From Lachnospiraceae bacterium (GTDB lineage Bacteria; Bacillota; Clostridia; Lachnospirales; Lachnospiraceae): 62,641 nucleotides of DNA. Below the pieces are notes generated by a model. That model did not search any database. It was not told the origin of the DNA and worked only from the letters and a program-made list of their open reading frames with translations. This document shows, piece after piece, positions 50,178 through 59,508 of this stretch. Numbering within the stretch: the stretch's first letter is position 1; each line of letters begins with the position of its first letter. Where the stretch lies: NCBI GenBank assembly GCA_017470735.1, contig JAFUYB010000007.1, positions 1 to 62,641 on the forward strand, given 5' to 3'. The translations under genes were made by a program, and so were the position numbers.

Positions 50178-50687
50178 TCATGCCTTTCCGAACAGCAGCG
50201 TGACCAGATGGTTCAAAGCGCGGTTCTTCTTGTTGTAGGCGGAGGAACGCTCGATGTGGAAATGGTCGCAGATGTCATAGATGGCGTTCGCACCATACTC
50301 GTTGTCCTCGCCGTAGATGGTTTCCAGCACATACCGCTCGTCCTCCGACAGTTCCTCCCAGGCGGGAACGAACCACGCCATGTACTCCGCCGCCTGCCTG
50401 TAGCGTTCCTTCAGAACATCGATCTCCTCAATGCCCTTGATGATCCTGTCCTCCGCCGCATGGAGATTGCGAGTATGCGGCATCCCGTCATAGCGGACGC
50501 CTCCGACGCTTGACATCTTGTCGTAAGCCTCCTTGATCTCGTCATCGGTGTGTTCAATGATGAACTTCATGCTGCTGAAGTCCTTCAGCGCCGCCACCGC
50601 ACCGGCTCTTTTGTCCAGATACTTCCAAACTACATTCATGGTGTCTACCTCCGAATAAGAAATTGTTGTTTCCCTCGGATTGGCCAT
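50178..50687 (-). CDS. Late transcription regulator (ArpU/DUF1492-like)
   Basis: 169 aa from ATG 50,687. An N-terminal helical domain, and a C-terminal sigma/ArpU-like HTH: LSEDERYVLETIYGEDNEYG then IYDICDHFHIERSSAYNKKN. Its position just before the terminator and the packaging genes is the standard place of the late-gene activator. Confidence 0.75.
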   Translation of the reverse strand: MANPRETTISYSEVDTMNVVWKYLDKRAGAVAALKDFSSMKFIIEHTDDEIKEAYDKMSSVGGVRYDGMPHTRNLHAAEDRIIKGIEEIDVLKERYRQAAEYMAWFVPAWEELSEDERYVLETIYGEDNEYGANAIYDICDHFHIERSSAYNKKNRALNHLVTLLFGKA

Positions 50688-50719
50688 GATTGTCTCCATA
50701 GGTTGTCATTGATGCCGTC

Positions 50720-52090
50720 TCACAGCTGAAGGTCAGCTTTCACGGCTTCGATCAACGCAGATTGTGTGCTGTCCTTATCAGACAGGGCTTTCATGATCCG
50801 TCCGTCAATCGTGTCCTCGGCGATGATGTGCTGCACCACCACCGTCCCGGCTGTCTGTCCCTGCCGCCACAGCCTTGCGATAGTCTGCTGGTACAGTTCC
50901 AGACTCCAGGTAAGACCGAACCATACGATGGTGCTTCCGCCGCTCTGCAGGTTCAGCCCGTGCCCCGCCGATGCCGGATGGATAAGGGCAACGGCCAGCT
51001 CCCCGGCATTCCATTTGCTGATACTGGCATCCGTATCCAATCTGGCAAAGGGAACCTTGATTTCCACAAGCCTCGCCGTGATCCGCTCAAGGTCGTGCTT
51101 GTACCAGTACGCCACAAGCAGCGGTTTGCCGTTCGCCGCCTCGATGATGTCCTCCAAGGCGTCCAGCTTGCGGTCATGGATCTTCACCGCCGACTCGTCA
51201 TCGGAATAGACCGCTCCGTTCGCCATCTGGGAGAGCTTGTTTGACAGCGCGGCGGCATTGGCGGCTGTCACCTCGCCCTCCGGCAGCTGAAGGATCAGTT
51301 CGGCTTTCATGTCCTCATACCGTTTCCGCTCATCCTCCGACAGATACACCGTATGCCTTGAACTGACCAGTTCCGGCATTTTCAGATGGTCGGTGGACTT
51401 CATGGAAATCGTGATGTCGGATATTTTGCCGTTTATCTGCTTCTCGGCGTCGGGCAGAGGCTTGTAGCTGTAGACGATAGGACCGTTGACCTTATCCGGC
51501 TTGAAATATGCCGTGCGGTACTGCCCGATGAACCGTCCGAGCCGCTGTCCCATGTCAAGCAGCCGGAACTCTGCCCATAGATCCATCAGACCGTTGCTGC
51601 TCGGCGTTCCCGTAAGCCCCACGATGCGCTTCACCCTCGGTCTGACTTTCATAAGGCTTCTGAACCTTTTCGCCTGGTGGTTTTTGAAGGACGAAAGCTC
51701 ATCTATCACCACCATATCGAAGTCAAAAGGAATGCCGCTTTTCTCAATCAGCCACTGCACGTTCTCTCGGTTGATGATGTAAATGTCCGCCTGTTTACGC
51801 AGGGCTTCCAGACGCTCCTTTTCCGTACCGACCGCCACGGAATACCGAAGGTCGCTCAGATGCTCCCATTTCTCGACCTCCGCAGACCAGGTGAACCTTG
51901 CCACTCGCAGGGGAGCCACCACAAGCACCTTATGCACCTCGAAGAAATCAAACAGGAGGTCGTTCAGTGCCGTCAGCGTGATGCTCGTCTTGCCTCAACC
52001 CAAGCCCATATCCAACAGGATTGCGGCTATCGGATTTTTCTCGATATAGTCAATCGCATAGCTTTGATAATTATGTGGTATGAACTTCAT
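50720..52090 (-). pseudogene. SNF2-type helicase interrupted by a stop in Walker A
   Basis: The intact frame would start at ATG 52,090 (KFIPHNYQSYAIDYIEKNPI). It reads ILLDMGLG, then a TGA, then GKTSITLTALND. Relatives read DMGLGKT, so six extra bases that include TGA have been inserted in the P-loop. The remaining 405 codons (from 51,937) retain VVIDELSSFKNH (DEAH-like), LTGTPSSNGLMDLWAE, and LYQQTIARLWRQGQ, but a protein made from there lacks ATP binding. The downstream VRR-NUC gene overlaps its start codon. Confidence 0.8.
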
Positions 52091-52374
52091 TCGGCATCAC
52101 CTCCAATCTCCCGCAGGATTATTTCTATCTGATCCACGCCGTCGAGGACATACACCTTGAACCCCAGCCGCCGCAGGCGCCTGTGCCGTGATAGCTGTAA
52201 GGGTCTTGGTTCCTCGCCCGGTGCTTTCACCTCGACAAACCCAATGCAGCCACCCCGCATCAGCACCATGCGGTCGGGCATCCCGTCAAATCCGGGAGAG
52301 GTAAGTTTCGGTGCGATGCCGCCTGCCGCTTTCACGGCTTTTACAAGTTTCTGTTCAATCTGTCTCTCCCGCAT
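52087..52374 (-). CDS. VRR-NUC domain nuclease
   Basis: 95 aa, MRERQIEQKLVKAVKAAGGI with PGFDGMPDRMVLMRGGCIGF and VEVKAPGEEPRPLQ, i.e. the PD...(D/E)xK active site of VRR-NUC. It resolves or nicks branched DNA and is typically paired with the SNF2 helicase whose gene overlaps it by 4 bases. Start at 52,374 inside the upstream gene end. Confidence 0.85.
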   Translation of the reverse strand: MRERQIEQKLVKAVKAAGGIAPKLTSPGFDGMPDRMVLMRGGCIGFVEVKAPGEEPRPLQLSRHRRLRRLGFKVYVLDGVDQIEIILREIGGDAE

Positions 52375-52873
52375 ATTCCCTCCATAACTCCTCGAACGCC
52401 TCCACCGCTCCGCTGCAGGCGCCGATGCGTCCAAGGTATCGTGCGATAATGTCGTGTTCCGCCAGGATCGGGAACTCGAAGTCGTGAAGCATATCCCTGA
52501 CGAAGTCTCCGCATGGCGTGGCGTCCATCTCGAATTTCCTCGCCCAATTGAAGAACGGGCTGGGATTGTCATTGATCTCCCGTGTCAGTTCAATGCGGTA
52601 CTTCCAGTTCAGGTCCTTCGGATTCACGGGCTGGTATCCGGCAAGCAGCATGGCATCCTTGAACTCATTGTTCGTGAGGTAAATGCCCGTGTCATGTTCC
52701 AGCAGGTGCTTCATCCCATAACTCGTGTGTCCGTGGAGTATCTTTTTCCCGGTGCGGATATTCTTCCTGATCCAACCGTCAACAGCCGATATGTCCTCAT
52801 CACCGTGTTCCGTGATAAGCGCCTCATCAATGAATCCGTTCTCATTCGTATAAGGTCTTCCGTTTCTGATCAT
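52355..52873 (-). CDS. YozE-like SAM-domain protein of unknown role
   Basis: 172 aa starting MIRNGRPYTNENGFIDEALI (AAAGGAG upstream). Residues ~100-140 (SPFFNWARKFEMDATPCGDF, then VRDMLHDFEFP) resemble the YozE SAM-like fold. The N-terminal part is a conserved unknown domain (KKILHGHTSYGMKHLLEHDT). Common in replication modules of Firmicutes phages. Confidence 0.65.
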   Translation of the reverse strand: MIRNGRPYTNENGFIDEALITEHGDEDISAVDGWIRKNIRTGKKILHGHTSYGMKHLLEHDTGIYLTNNEFKDAMLLAGYQPVNPKDLNWKYRIELTREINDNPSPFFNWARKFEMDATPCGDFVRDMLHDFEFPILAEHDIIARYLGRIGACSGAVEAFEELWREYAGETD

Positions 52874-52879
52874 TTCCGT

Positions 52880-53170
52880 TTTCTCCTTTCAGAAGTTGTC
52901 CCGTCCAGCACTTGTCCGCAGAGCCTGTCCACAGTAAAAACCCTTGATGTGACTGCGTTTTCGCCGTTTCTGCGGACAAGTGGACGAAAAAATCCTTTAC
53001 GCGCGAAACGTGCGCGTTCGCCTGTATGCAGGACGGGATTTGTAATTTGAAAATCTATGTTTTTGTCTTTTATAGATTTTTCTGTCCAGTTGTCCACGGA
53101 CTTGCAGAAAACCCTTGTGCTGACTGCATTTGTGAGCCGTGGACAACGCCCGGACAGGCGATGGACGGAT
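52880..53170. other. Non-coding TGTCC-rich region, candidate replication origin
   Basis: About 290 bases with no convincing gene. They contain at least ten TGTCC/GGACA motifs in both orientations, many as TTGTCC or GTGGACA. A longer direct repeat is CCACAGTAAAAACCCTTG...TGACTGCG (about 52,928) against AGAAAACCCTTG...TGACTGCA (about 53,107). An AT-rich core (AAATCTATGTTTTTGTCTTT) lies between. Placed directly after the VapE-type primase/helicase gene. Confidence 0.45.
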
Positions 53171-55512
53171 TAAGTTGTCCTCGTATATACACGCTGTCGC
53201 CCATAGATGGGGAGCATCTGCCGCGCTCCGCACTTCTCCCATCCCTCGATCCGCACCATGATGGCAGATATGGCGTATGAGTCGGAGGGACGCATCTCCT
53301 CCTTGCTCTTGCCGAAGCACTCGCACCAGATCTCGATGTTGCTCACGGTCTGACGCTTCACGGTGCCCGTGGGTCTGGTCGGATCGTCAATGTCGCGGAT
53401 GTACTCCCTGCGCCTGTAATAGTCCATGTTGTCCCAATTGTCGGGGAGAAGCATATCGAGGTAGTTCCGCACGATGCCCTCACGGTCATCCTGCTCCATC
53501 GCCTCGCGCTGCTCCTGCTTGGCAAATGCCTCAAGGTCGGCGTCGAGATACAGCTTTTCTCCCGCCTTGGCAATCTCGGCGACCTCCGCCCATATCTGCT
53601 GAACCACCTCCTCGGTCATGTCCCAGGGCTTGTATTTTCCCTGGCCCGTGACCTTGACGTTCCAGAACCTGCGGTTGCCAGTGATGTCGCGGAGATACCC
53701 GTTCTCACTGTTGGTCGTTCCGAAGAACACGCACTGCCTCGGATGCGGAGTCACCCTCCGCCCGAAACTGGCGCGGTACTTATCGTCCTGACGGGAAATA
53801 AAGGCTTTGACCTTGTCGATGTCCGCTTTCTTCATGCCCGCAAGCTCGCCGATTTCCAGAATCCAGTACCCCTGCAGCTTCTCAGCGGCGGTCTTGTCAT
53901 TCATGTCCGATAGCGCAAGGCTGTCTGAGAACCAGTCCCCGCCGAGACAGGAAATCAGGGTGCTTTTGCCGATACCCTGCGCTCCGTTCAAAACGATCAT
54001 AGTGTCGAACTTGATGCCGGGATAATGCACCCTCATGTAAGCCGCACACAGCGACTTCCTCGTGACCGCTCTGACATAACGGTTGTCCTCCGCACCGAGA
54101 TAATCGATCAGCACGGTCTCCGCCCGTTTGACCTTATCCCAGGGAGGAAGGGACTCGAACATCTCCCGGATAGGATGATAGGAACGGTCGTCCGTCACCT
54201 TGGTGACAGCGATGCGGTAGTTGCGCTCCGAGAATGAGCCGTAGTGGGAATCCACGAAACTGATAAGCTGCGCGTCATCCGCATCGCGCCAGAACCTCGC
54301 CGGGTGCTTCCACGGCACCTCACCCTTGATCTCCATGCCGTCAGCCAGCTGATTAAACACGATGCCCTTGAGGTTGGGATCGTTCTCCATGATCAGGGTA
54401 ATGTTATGCAGGGAATTCTTCAGCATTGTGGAACGAGGCTCATACTCCAGTTTCTTCTTCCAGGAATCGTCCTCGTCCGTGATATCAAAGTCCGTCTCCG
54501 CCTCCTGCTGTTTTTTCTCAAGGATCAGCATCTTGACCTTTTCGTCCTTGCTGGCAAAATCCGCCATCGTACGGAACGACTTCTTCTCGTCTTCATCACC
54601 AAACAGATGGATACGGACGATATCAAACGCGCTGCACAGCTTCAGATATGCCGGGTCCTTGGCATGGTGGCTGTATACGAACTTGCCGCCCTCCTTGATC
54701 TCCACGCCCGGCTGGCTGCTCGACTCCTTAAAGCGGTAACGGGTGCCGTCCACTGAAAGCTCGTAGACATCGCCAAGGAACTCATCAATGGCAAGGCTGA
54801 CGGGGAAGTAAGCGTTATTGAACACGCCGACGATGCCGTCCTTCTCCAGAGGGTCCGCCTGCTTCTTGTCGCTGATGCCCTTTGCCTCGCTCTCCCTGGT
54901 TGACGTAGGTAGCCTTGCCGGGTCAGTCCACTCAGAATGCGCCGACAAAATCTCGTCCGGGTCAAGCCAGTCGCCGTCGGTCACGAGATACAGATATTCT
55001 CCGTTTGACGGCGTACTCGGCCAGTACATCATCTGGTTCGGAAGGTAGGAGCATTCGTCAAACATATCGATACCCAGCTCCTCCGCCACATATCTTGAGA
55101 TGGCGACATATTCCTCCGCCGTTACATCCCTTGTAAGAGGAATCAGTATCCTGACCCTCGGAGAGTCCGGCACATGACCGTGCGTGGAGTACAGGCAGGA
55201 GCGGTATTTCATTTTGGCTTTGTAATCGTCCACGAACTCTGCTGTGACCCTGTCGCCGTCCAGGTTGATCATGGAACGGCTCGCCACGTTCTGCAAAAGG
55301 CGTCTGCCGCCCGTAAGGGCTCCGCAGACAAAACCGCCGTGGTCTTTTGCCGTCTCACGCTCTTTTGACTTCATCTTTGCATATTCCTCCACCGACTCCG
55401 GCGTCCGGATGGTGGTCTTCAGCCTCTCGCACAGGTCATCGAAGGTCGTGGTCTTGTTCGACCATTTCTTCGCATGGCTGCTGTGACCGTAGGCAATCGG
55501 TAAATCACGCAT
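53170..55512 (-). CDS. VapE-type primase/helicase
   Basis: 780 aa. The N-terminal ~250 residues resemble a primase-polymerase domain (VASRSMINLDGDRVTAEFVD, PRVRILIPLTRDVTAEEYVA). The C-terminal half is the virulence-associated E (VapE) SF3-like helicase with Walker A MIVLNGAQGIGKSTLISCLG, Walker B YWILEIGELAGM and Arg/Asn sensor TGNRRFWNVKVT. It initiates or drives phage DNA replication. Relatives in pathogenicity islands carry the same domain. Confidence 0.9.
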   Translation of the reverse strand: MRDLPIAYGHSSHAKKWSNKTTTFDDLCERLKTTIRTPESVEEYAKMKSKERETAKDHGGFVCGALTGGRRLLQNVASRSMINLDGDRVTAEFVDDYKAKMKYRSCLYSTHGHVPDSPRVRILIPLTRDVTAEEYVAISRYVAEELGIDMFDECSYLPNQMMYWPSTPSNGEYLYLVTDGDWLDPDEILSAHSEWTDPARLPTSTRESEAKGISDKKQADPLEKDGIVGVFNNAYFPVSLAIDEFLGDVYELSVDGTRYRFKESSSQPGVEIKEGGKFVYSHHAKDPAYLKLCSAFDIVRIHLFGDEDEKKSFRTMADFASKDEKVKMLILEKKQQEAETDFDITDEDDSWKKKLEYEPRSTMLKNSLHNITLIMENDPNLKGIVFNQLADGMEIKGEVPWKHPARFWRDADDAQLISFVDSHYGSFSERNYRIAVTKVTDDRSYHPIREMFESLPPWDKVKRAETVLIDYLGAEDNRYVRAVTRKSLCAAYMRVHYPGIKFDTMIVLNGAQGIGKSTLISCLGGDWFSDSLALSDMNDKTAAEKLQGYWILEIGELAGMKKADIDKVKAFISRQDDKYRASFGRRVTPHPRQCVFFGTTNSENGYLRDITGNRRFWNVKVTGQGKYKPWDMTEEVVQQIWAEVAEIAKAGEKLYLDADLEAFAKQEQREAMEQDDREGIVRNYLDMLLPDNWDNMDYYRRREYIRDIDDPTRPTGTVKRQTVSNIEIWCECFGKSKEEMRPSDSYAISAIMVRIEGWEKCGARQMLPIYGRQRVYTRTT

Positions 55513-56383
55513 GCTGTACCTCCTCCATCTTGTATTCCTTTGAACTGTAGGCTGCGGGATCGTTGCGCTGCTTTCCCTTGCGGTAAGGCGAAATCCACAC
55601 CCGCTTGCCCGATTTGTAATTTCTCCAATGTCCGATGACTCCCCAGCAGGGACAGGTCATCTCACGATGAGCCTTTGTGTAATCTGCAAACTCCTCCTGG
55701 GATATCCGCAGCACCTTAACCGCCTTGACGATACGTCTGCGTCCTTTGCCCTTGCGCTTTTTCTTGGTTGGCTGCGGATCAACGGTCATCTGTTTTCTGG
55801 TTTCCAAGAACACCTCCGGGCGGTCATAAAGCGCCTTTTGGATCAGCAGATACTCCATCTTCGTGTAGCGAAAATACTCGACAAGGTACTCATCCTGCAG
55901 AAGGTCATAATCCTTGACCCACATCGGACGCTGGTATGTCCCGGTGTTGTATCTTCCATCGTCGGTGTCCGTCCTGAAAGTCCCCATGCTCACGACCACA
56001 TCCGGCACATTACCGTTTCCGAAGAAGAAATAAGCGTCCAGAATGGGAGTCAGCGTCATGGTGGCGTGGTCGCCCCGCTTGACCTGCTTATCCTTCATGA
56101 TCGTTTTTCTGAAAAGGATGTAGTTGCTGTGTATGCCGTCAGCACCTGTCATCTGAAGCACGAACTCCTCCAGCGCCGGACTCATCATCAGGTCGGAGCC
56201 TCCGTACTTCATGGTTTCGATCTGAGGGAGCATATCGTTGCACTCCTGTTCGGTCAGCTTCACCGTATCGAACAGGGAGCGGTTGACTGGTCTACTCCAG
56301 ATCCGGCACCATTCGTCTATACGGGGATCGTCTTCGCTGAAGGACTGCTGATCGTTGAACATAAGACATTTATCCAATTCCAT
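55505..56383 (-). CDS. Unknown phage replication-module protein
   Basis: 292 aa, no known domain. Distinctive end CPCWGVIGHWRNYKSGKRVW then ISPYRKGK, which recurs in Clostridia phage proteins of this size, and a Lys/Arg-rich linker at ~200-215. Starts after GGAGGAG, overlapping the next gene by 8 bases at its end and the upstream gene by 14 at its start. Probably acts with the VapE protein. Confidence 0.6.
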   Translation of the reverse strand: MELDKCLMFNDQQSFSEDDPRIDEWCRIWSRPVNRSLFDTVKLTEQECNDMLPQIETMKYGGSDLMMSPALEEFVLQMTGADGIHSNYILFRKTIMKDKQVKRGDHATMTLTPILDAYFFFGNGNVPDVVVSMGTFRTDTDDGRYNTGTYQRPMWVKDYDLLQDEYLVEYFRYTKMEYLLIQKALYDRPEVFLETRKQMTVDPQPTKKKRKGKGRRRIVKAVKVLRISQEEFADYTKAHREMTCPCWGVIGHWRNYKSGKRVWISPYRKGKQRNDPAAYSSKEYKMEEVQHA

Positions 56384-56810
56384 TGATCTGCTCCTCCTCC
56401 AGCTCCTCCGAAAAACGGCGGATCTTCTTTTTCATCCTTTCCGCCTTGTCAATCTCCTCACGCATCCCGGCAGATATCCTGTTGCCAAACACCCACACCT
56501 CGTCACATTTGCCGAGCAGCACGCCGCCCATAAAAAGCGCAAGATTACGTTCCGTATCCTCGGACATGAACTGCGGGAAGAGCAGGTGGGGAGCAATCGG
56601 GATAGCCCTCTTGACCACCGCAAAGCGGCTGTAGTTCCTCGCCCTGCAGGTGTTCTTTTCCACGTCCCCGGCATAAGGGGAGCAGATATACACGAGAGGA
56701 CGATAGTTCGCCGCCTTTCTCGCGGCGCGTTCCTCCTGCTCGATCTTCATCAGTGCCTCGTAAGTGGTGGGATCGTAGTATCCCTCGCTGTTGTACTTCA
56801 TTTCATCCAT
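56370..56810 (-). CDS. DUF4406/DUF7768-like deoxyribosyltransferase-fold protein
   Basis: 146 aa. The core (PLVYICSPYAGDVEKNTCRA, IPIAPHLLFPQFMSEDTERN, GKCDEVWVFGNRISAGMREE) has the layout of nucleoside 2-deoxyribosyltransferase-like proteins, including the P-Y-G loop and D-VWVFG strand. Likely binds a nucleotide and may act in nucleotide salvage; activity is unproven. Confidence 0.75.
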   Translation of the reverse strand: MDEMKYNSEGYYDPTTYEALMKIEQEERAARKAANYRPLVYICSPYAGDVEKNTCRARNYSRFAVVKRAIPIAPHLLFPQFMSEDTERNLALFMGGVLLGKCDEVWVFGNRISAGMREEIDKAERMKKKIRRFSEELEEEQINGIG

Positions 56811-57142
56811 TCGTCATCTACCTCCAATTTGCAATAAAGCCTGTAGTTACTGTCTGCCCGCTTATAGAGCGACTTTTGTTCCGTCACGCTGTATGTGACA
56901 AACCTGCTGCCGTACTCCCAATCTGGCGGCACGCCGGAAAAGCCGTCTCCCGTTTCCATTTGCGCCTGCAAAAAAGCCCGGAGAAGAAACAGGTAACGGC
57001 CGAGAGCCGCCCTGTCATCCCCGGTGCAGTAACGCTTTATCAGCGGGAAGAGCTTCCTTGCGTGTTTCTGGAGGCATGGGAAATACACAGGGACGTTGAT
57101 CGTCATGTGTCCGTTCTCGTAGCGAATCTCCAATACATCCAT
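56798..57142 (-). CDS. Unknown small phage protein
   Basis: 114 aa from ATG 57,142 (AAGGAGG upstream): MDVLEIRYENGHMTINVPVY, mostly helical with FPLIKRYCTGDDRAALGRYL. No family recognised. First gene after the DNA polymerase terminator; the repeated AAGTCACAGTC element is upstream. Confidence 0.6.
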   Translation of the reverse strand: MDVLEIRYENGHMTINVPVYFPCLQKHARKLFPLIKRYCTGDDRAALGRYLFLLRAFLQAQMETGDGFSGVPPDWEYGSRFVTYSVTEQKSLYKRADSNYRLYCKLEVDDEWMK

Positions 57143-57187
57143 CTGATAGTCCTCCTTCCGTGAATCGTAAGGAGCCATTGCCCCTTC

Positions 57188-57236
57188 AAGTCACAGTCAA
57201 AGAAAAAAGGCGGGATTTTAACCCCGCCCGAAAAAA
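57188..57236 (-). terminator. Terminator after the DNA polymerase, repeated element copy 2
   Basis: Minus strand GGCGGGG-TTAAAAT-CCCGCC followed by TTTTTT, right after the polymerase stop. The following TCTTTGACTGTGACTT is conserved with copies at 19,222 and 61,828, so the unit combines a terminator with a conserved box. Confidence 0.75.
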
Positions 57237-57240
57237 ACTA

Positions 57241-59229
57241 TCAGTCTTTTTTATAAAAATCAGTCTCATACCCGTCCGCACGGAGCAATAAGCCCTCCGC
57301 CCAGGGCGGCGTCCGTCCCATCTGTTCGCATACGGCGTCAAGCGACATCCGCTTGTCCGCCTCTATGATCAGTTCGTCATGTACATGGGCAACGATGCTG
57401 CAGCACCGCAGCGTTTTCATGGCATACATGAGGATGTCCCTGGAGATCGCCTGTACGATGTTCTCCACGAACTTGGGACCGTAGCTTTCCAGCCGCTCCC
57501 ACTTCTTTGTCCCGCCAACGCCCATGTAGGTCACGCAGTCACCGCCGAACTGGTTCTCGCCGATCCTCGGCTTTACATAGGCAAGCTGTCTGCCGGACGG
57601 GAGCGTGATAAACAGCATCCCGCTCCTCCATGCAAAACGGATATCCTTTACTCTTGTGGGGACGTGTTCACGGACGGTCTTCGTGACCGCACGGTCGACA
57701 TCCCACCAGAACTCCACGATCTTCGGATTCGCCGACCGCCATGCATCCACCAGCGGTTTCAGTTCATCCTCCTTCATACCTGCCTCAAGTGCGCCCATCG
57801 CTTTCAGCGCGCCAACCGAGCCGCCGTATCCACAGGACAGTTCACACTGCTTGCCCTTCTGGCGCAGCTCACCGTTCTCGCCATGTTTGACTACCTTGCA
57901 GTGGAACATCCTCTCCGCCGTGGCACAGTAAATGTCGCCGCCCTCGGCAAAGGTCTGCATCCGCCACTGCTCCCCGGCAAGCCAGGACAGCACACGGGCT
58001 TCGATAGCGGAAAAGTCCGATACGATGAACTTGTATCCCGGCTTTGGTACGAACGCCGTGCGGATCAGTTCCGACAATACCTCCGGCACATTTTCATAAA
58101 GCAGTTCCAAAGCCTCGTAATCACCGCACTTCACAAGGGAGCGGGCTTGTGCCAAATCGGGGATATGGTTCTGAGGCAGATTCTGCAGCTGAACAATGCG
58201 CCCCGCGAATCTGCCCGTCCTGTTGGCCCCATAAAAGGCAAACATCCCACGGCACCTGTTATCGGTGCAAACAGAATTCTGCATTGCCTGGTATTTCTTC
58301 ACGGAGGACTTGGCAAGCTGCTGCCGGAGTGTCAGCACCTTCGCCAATTTGGGAGAAGCAGTCTTAAGCATGGCGGCGACTTCCTTCTTTCCGAGGGAGT
58401 CCACCTCCATGCCGTTCTCCGCAAGCCACTGCTTCATCTGCACCACGGAGTTGGGATTCTCAAGGTCAGTCAGTTCCTGCATGGCCTCTGCCAGCTCACC
58501 CTTTGAGCGTTCGTCAAAGTTAATGGCGTTCGTGACCACGTCCATATCCAGCATGATGCCCCGGTCGTTGATCTCCTGGTCGATGTGGAACTCATCCCAC
58601 ACAAAATCCGGCACAGGATAATTGGCAAGCCGCTTCTGGATTGCCATCTCCGTTTCCACGTCGCGCTTATTGTATTTCTTGAACATTTCCCACTTATCGG
58701 GATCGTGGACAGGGAGGTTCCTTGTCCTGCCGCCGTTCGCCTTGGTCGGCTTGCAGGGAACGCAGAAGTAACGGATCAGGTCTTTACCTTCTTTCAGCTT
58801 CTGTTCCTCAAGGCCGAGAACGGCGCCAACCGACTCAAGCGAACGGGGAAGCCCCATGTATGCCGACCAGATCATGGAACAGCGCCAGCTTTCTGGATTT
58901 AAGAATCTCGCCATCTCCGTGGACAGTTCGTGGCGGTCGTGGAACGGATCGAGGCTTACGCCACAGTCGGCCAGATAGCGTGAGAGGCAGACGCGCTCGA
59001 ACTGACAGTTGTAAGCCCACTTGGTAACGGCATCATCCGTAAGAGCATCAATGACCTCCTGCGGTATCTCCTCGCCGCAGGCAAGGTCGACCACTTCCAC
59101 GGGACCGCCGTTCACGGAATAACCGAACAGCAATATCTCAAAATCGGGAGCCTCCGCATACTTGTAAACACCGCATTTCTGCAGGTCGTTACTGCTGTAG
59201 GTCTCCAAATCGATACTCAATGTTTTCAT
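57241..59229 (-). CDS. Phage DNA polymerase, family A
   Basis: 662 aa from ATG 59,229. 3'-5' exonuclease: LSIDLETYSSNDLQKCG (DxE) and WAYNCQFERVCLSRYL. Polymerase motif A FIVSDFSAIEARVLSWLAGE, motif B KQCELSCGYGGSVGALKAMG, motif C CSIVAHVHDELIIEAD. There is no 5'-3' exonuclease domain, as in T7-like phage enzymes. It replicates the phage genome, with the SSB-like and Cas4-like proteins encoded upstream. Confidence 0.95.
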   Translation of the reverse strand: MKTLSIDLETYSSNDLQKCGVYKYAEAPDFEILLFGYSVNGGPVEVVDLACGEEIPQEVIDALTDDAVTKWAYNCQFERVCLSRYLADCGVSLDPFHDRHELSTEMARFLNPESWRCSMIWSAYMGLPRSLESVGAVLGLEEQKLKEGKDLIRYFCVPCKPTKANGGRTRNLPVHDPDKWEMFKKYNKRDVETEMAIQKRLANYPVPDFVWDEFHIDQEINDRGIMLDMDVVTNAINFDERSKGELAEAMQELTDLENPNSVVQMKQWLAENGMEVDSLGKKEVAAMLKTASPKLAKVLTLRQQLAKSSVKKYQAMQNSVCTDNRCRGMFAFYGANRTGRFAGRIVQLQNLPQNHIPDLAQARSLVKCGDYEALELLYENVPEVLSELIRTAFVPKPGYKFIVSDFSAIEARVLSWLAGEQWRMQTFAEGGDIYCATAERMFHCKVVKHGENGELRQKGKQCELSCGYGGSVGALKAMGALEAGMKEDELKPLVDAWRSANPKIVEFWWDVDRAVTKTVREHVPTRVKDIRFAWRSGMLFITLPSGRQLAYVKPRIGENQFGGDCVTYMGVGGTKKWERLESYGPKFVENIVQAISRDILMYAMKTLRCCSIVAHVHDELIIEADKRMSLDAVCEQMGRTPPWAEGLLLRADGYETDFYKKD

Positions 59230-59284
59230 ATGCACCATCCTTTTCAAAAGGGCGGCAAAGGTAACCCCTGCCGCCCCGTCCGCA

Positions 59285-59455
59285 TTACTTGTCGCTTTTC
59301 TGATTGCGCTTGTTCCTATAGTACCGTCTCATCTGTTCTCGCTTCTCACGGAACGCCTCGTGTACGCTGACAAATACCAGCGCGGCGATCTCCGCAAGCA
59401 GCAAGATCACGAGCGCGGAACACAGGAAATTGAATACTTCACTAACCATCTTCAT
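59285..59455 (-). CDS. Small single-pass membrane protein
   Basis: 56 aa: MKMVSEVFNFLCSALVILLL then AEIAALVFVSVHEAFREKRE and a strongly basic end (QMRRYYRNKRNQKSDK). One transmembrane helix with a cytoplasmic basic tail. GAGG lies just before the ATG at 59,455. It fills the gap between the DNA polymerase and DUF2815 genes. Could be a membrane anchor for the replication complex or a small superinfection-type protein (inference). Confidence 0.6.
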   Translation of the reverse strand: MKMVSEVFNFLCSALVILLLAEIAALVFVSVHEAFREKREQMRRYYRNKRNQKSDK

Positions 59456-59508
59456 TTACCTCGTTATGTGGCAGACGGCGGTTTCCCGCCGCCCGCCGTT
59501 ATTCAGGA

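Noticed and set aside
50720-52090. TGA recoded as an amino acid in the phage
   Set aside because: Many neighbouring phage genes end properly in TGA (e.g. the chaperone zero frame, the amidoligase, the TIR gene), and six inserted bases rather than one codon change are involved.
52870-53326. Frames of 75 and 109 aa between YozE-like and VapE genes
   Set aside because: They translate the TGTCC repeats, lack good ribosome-binding sites and match no family.
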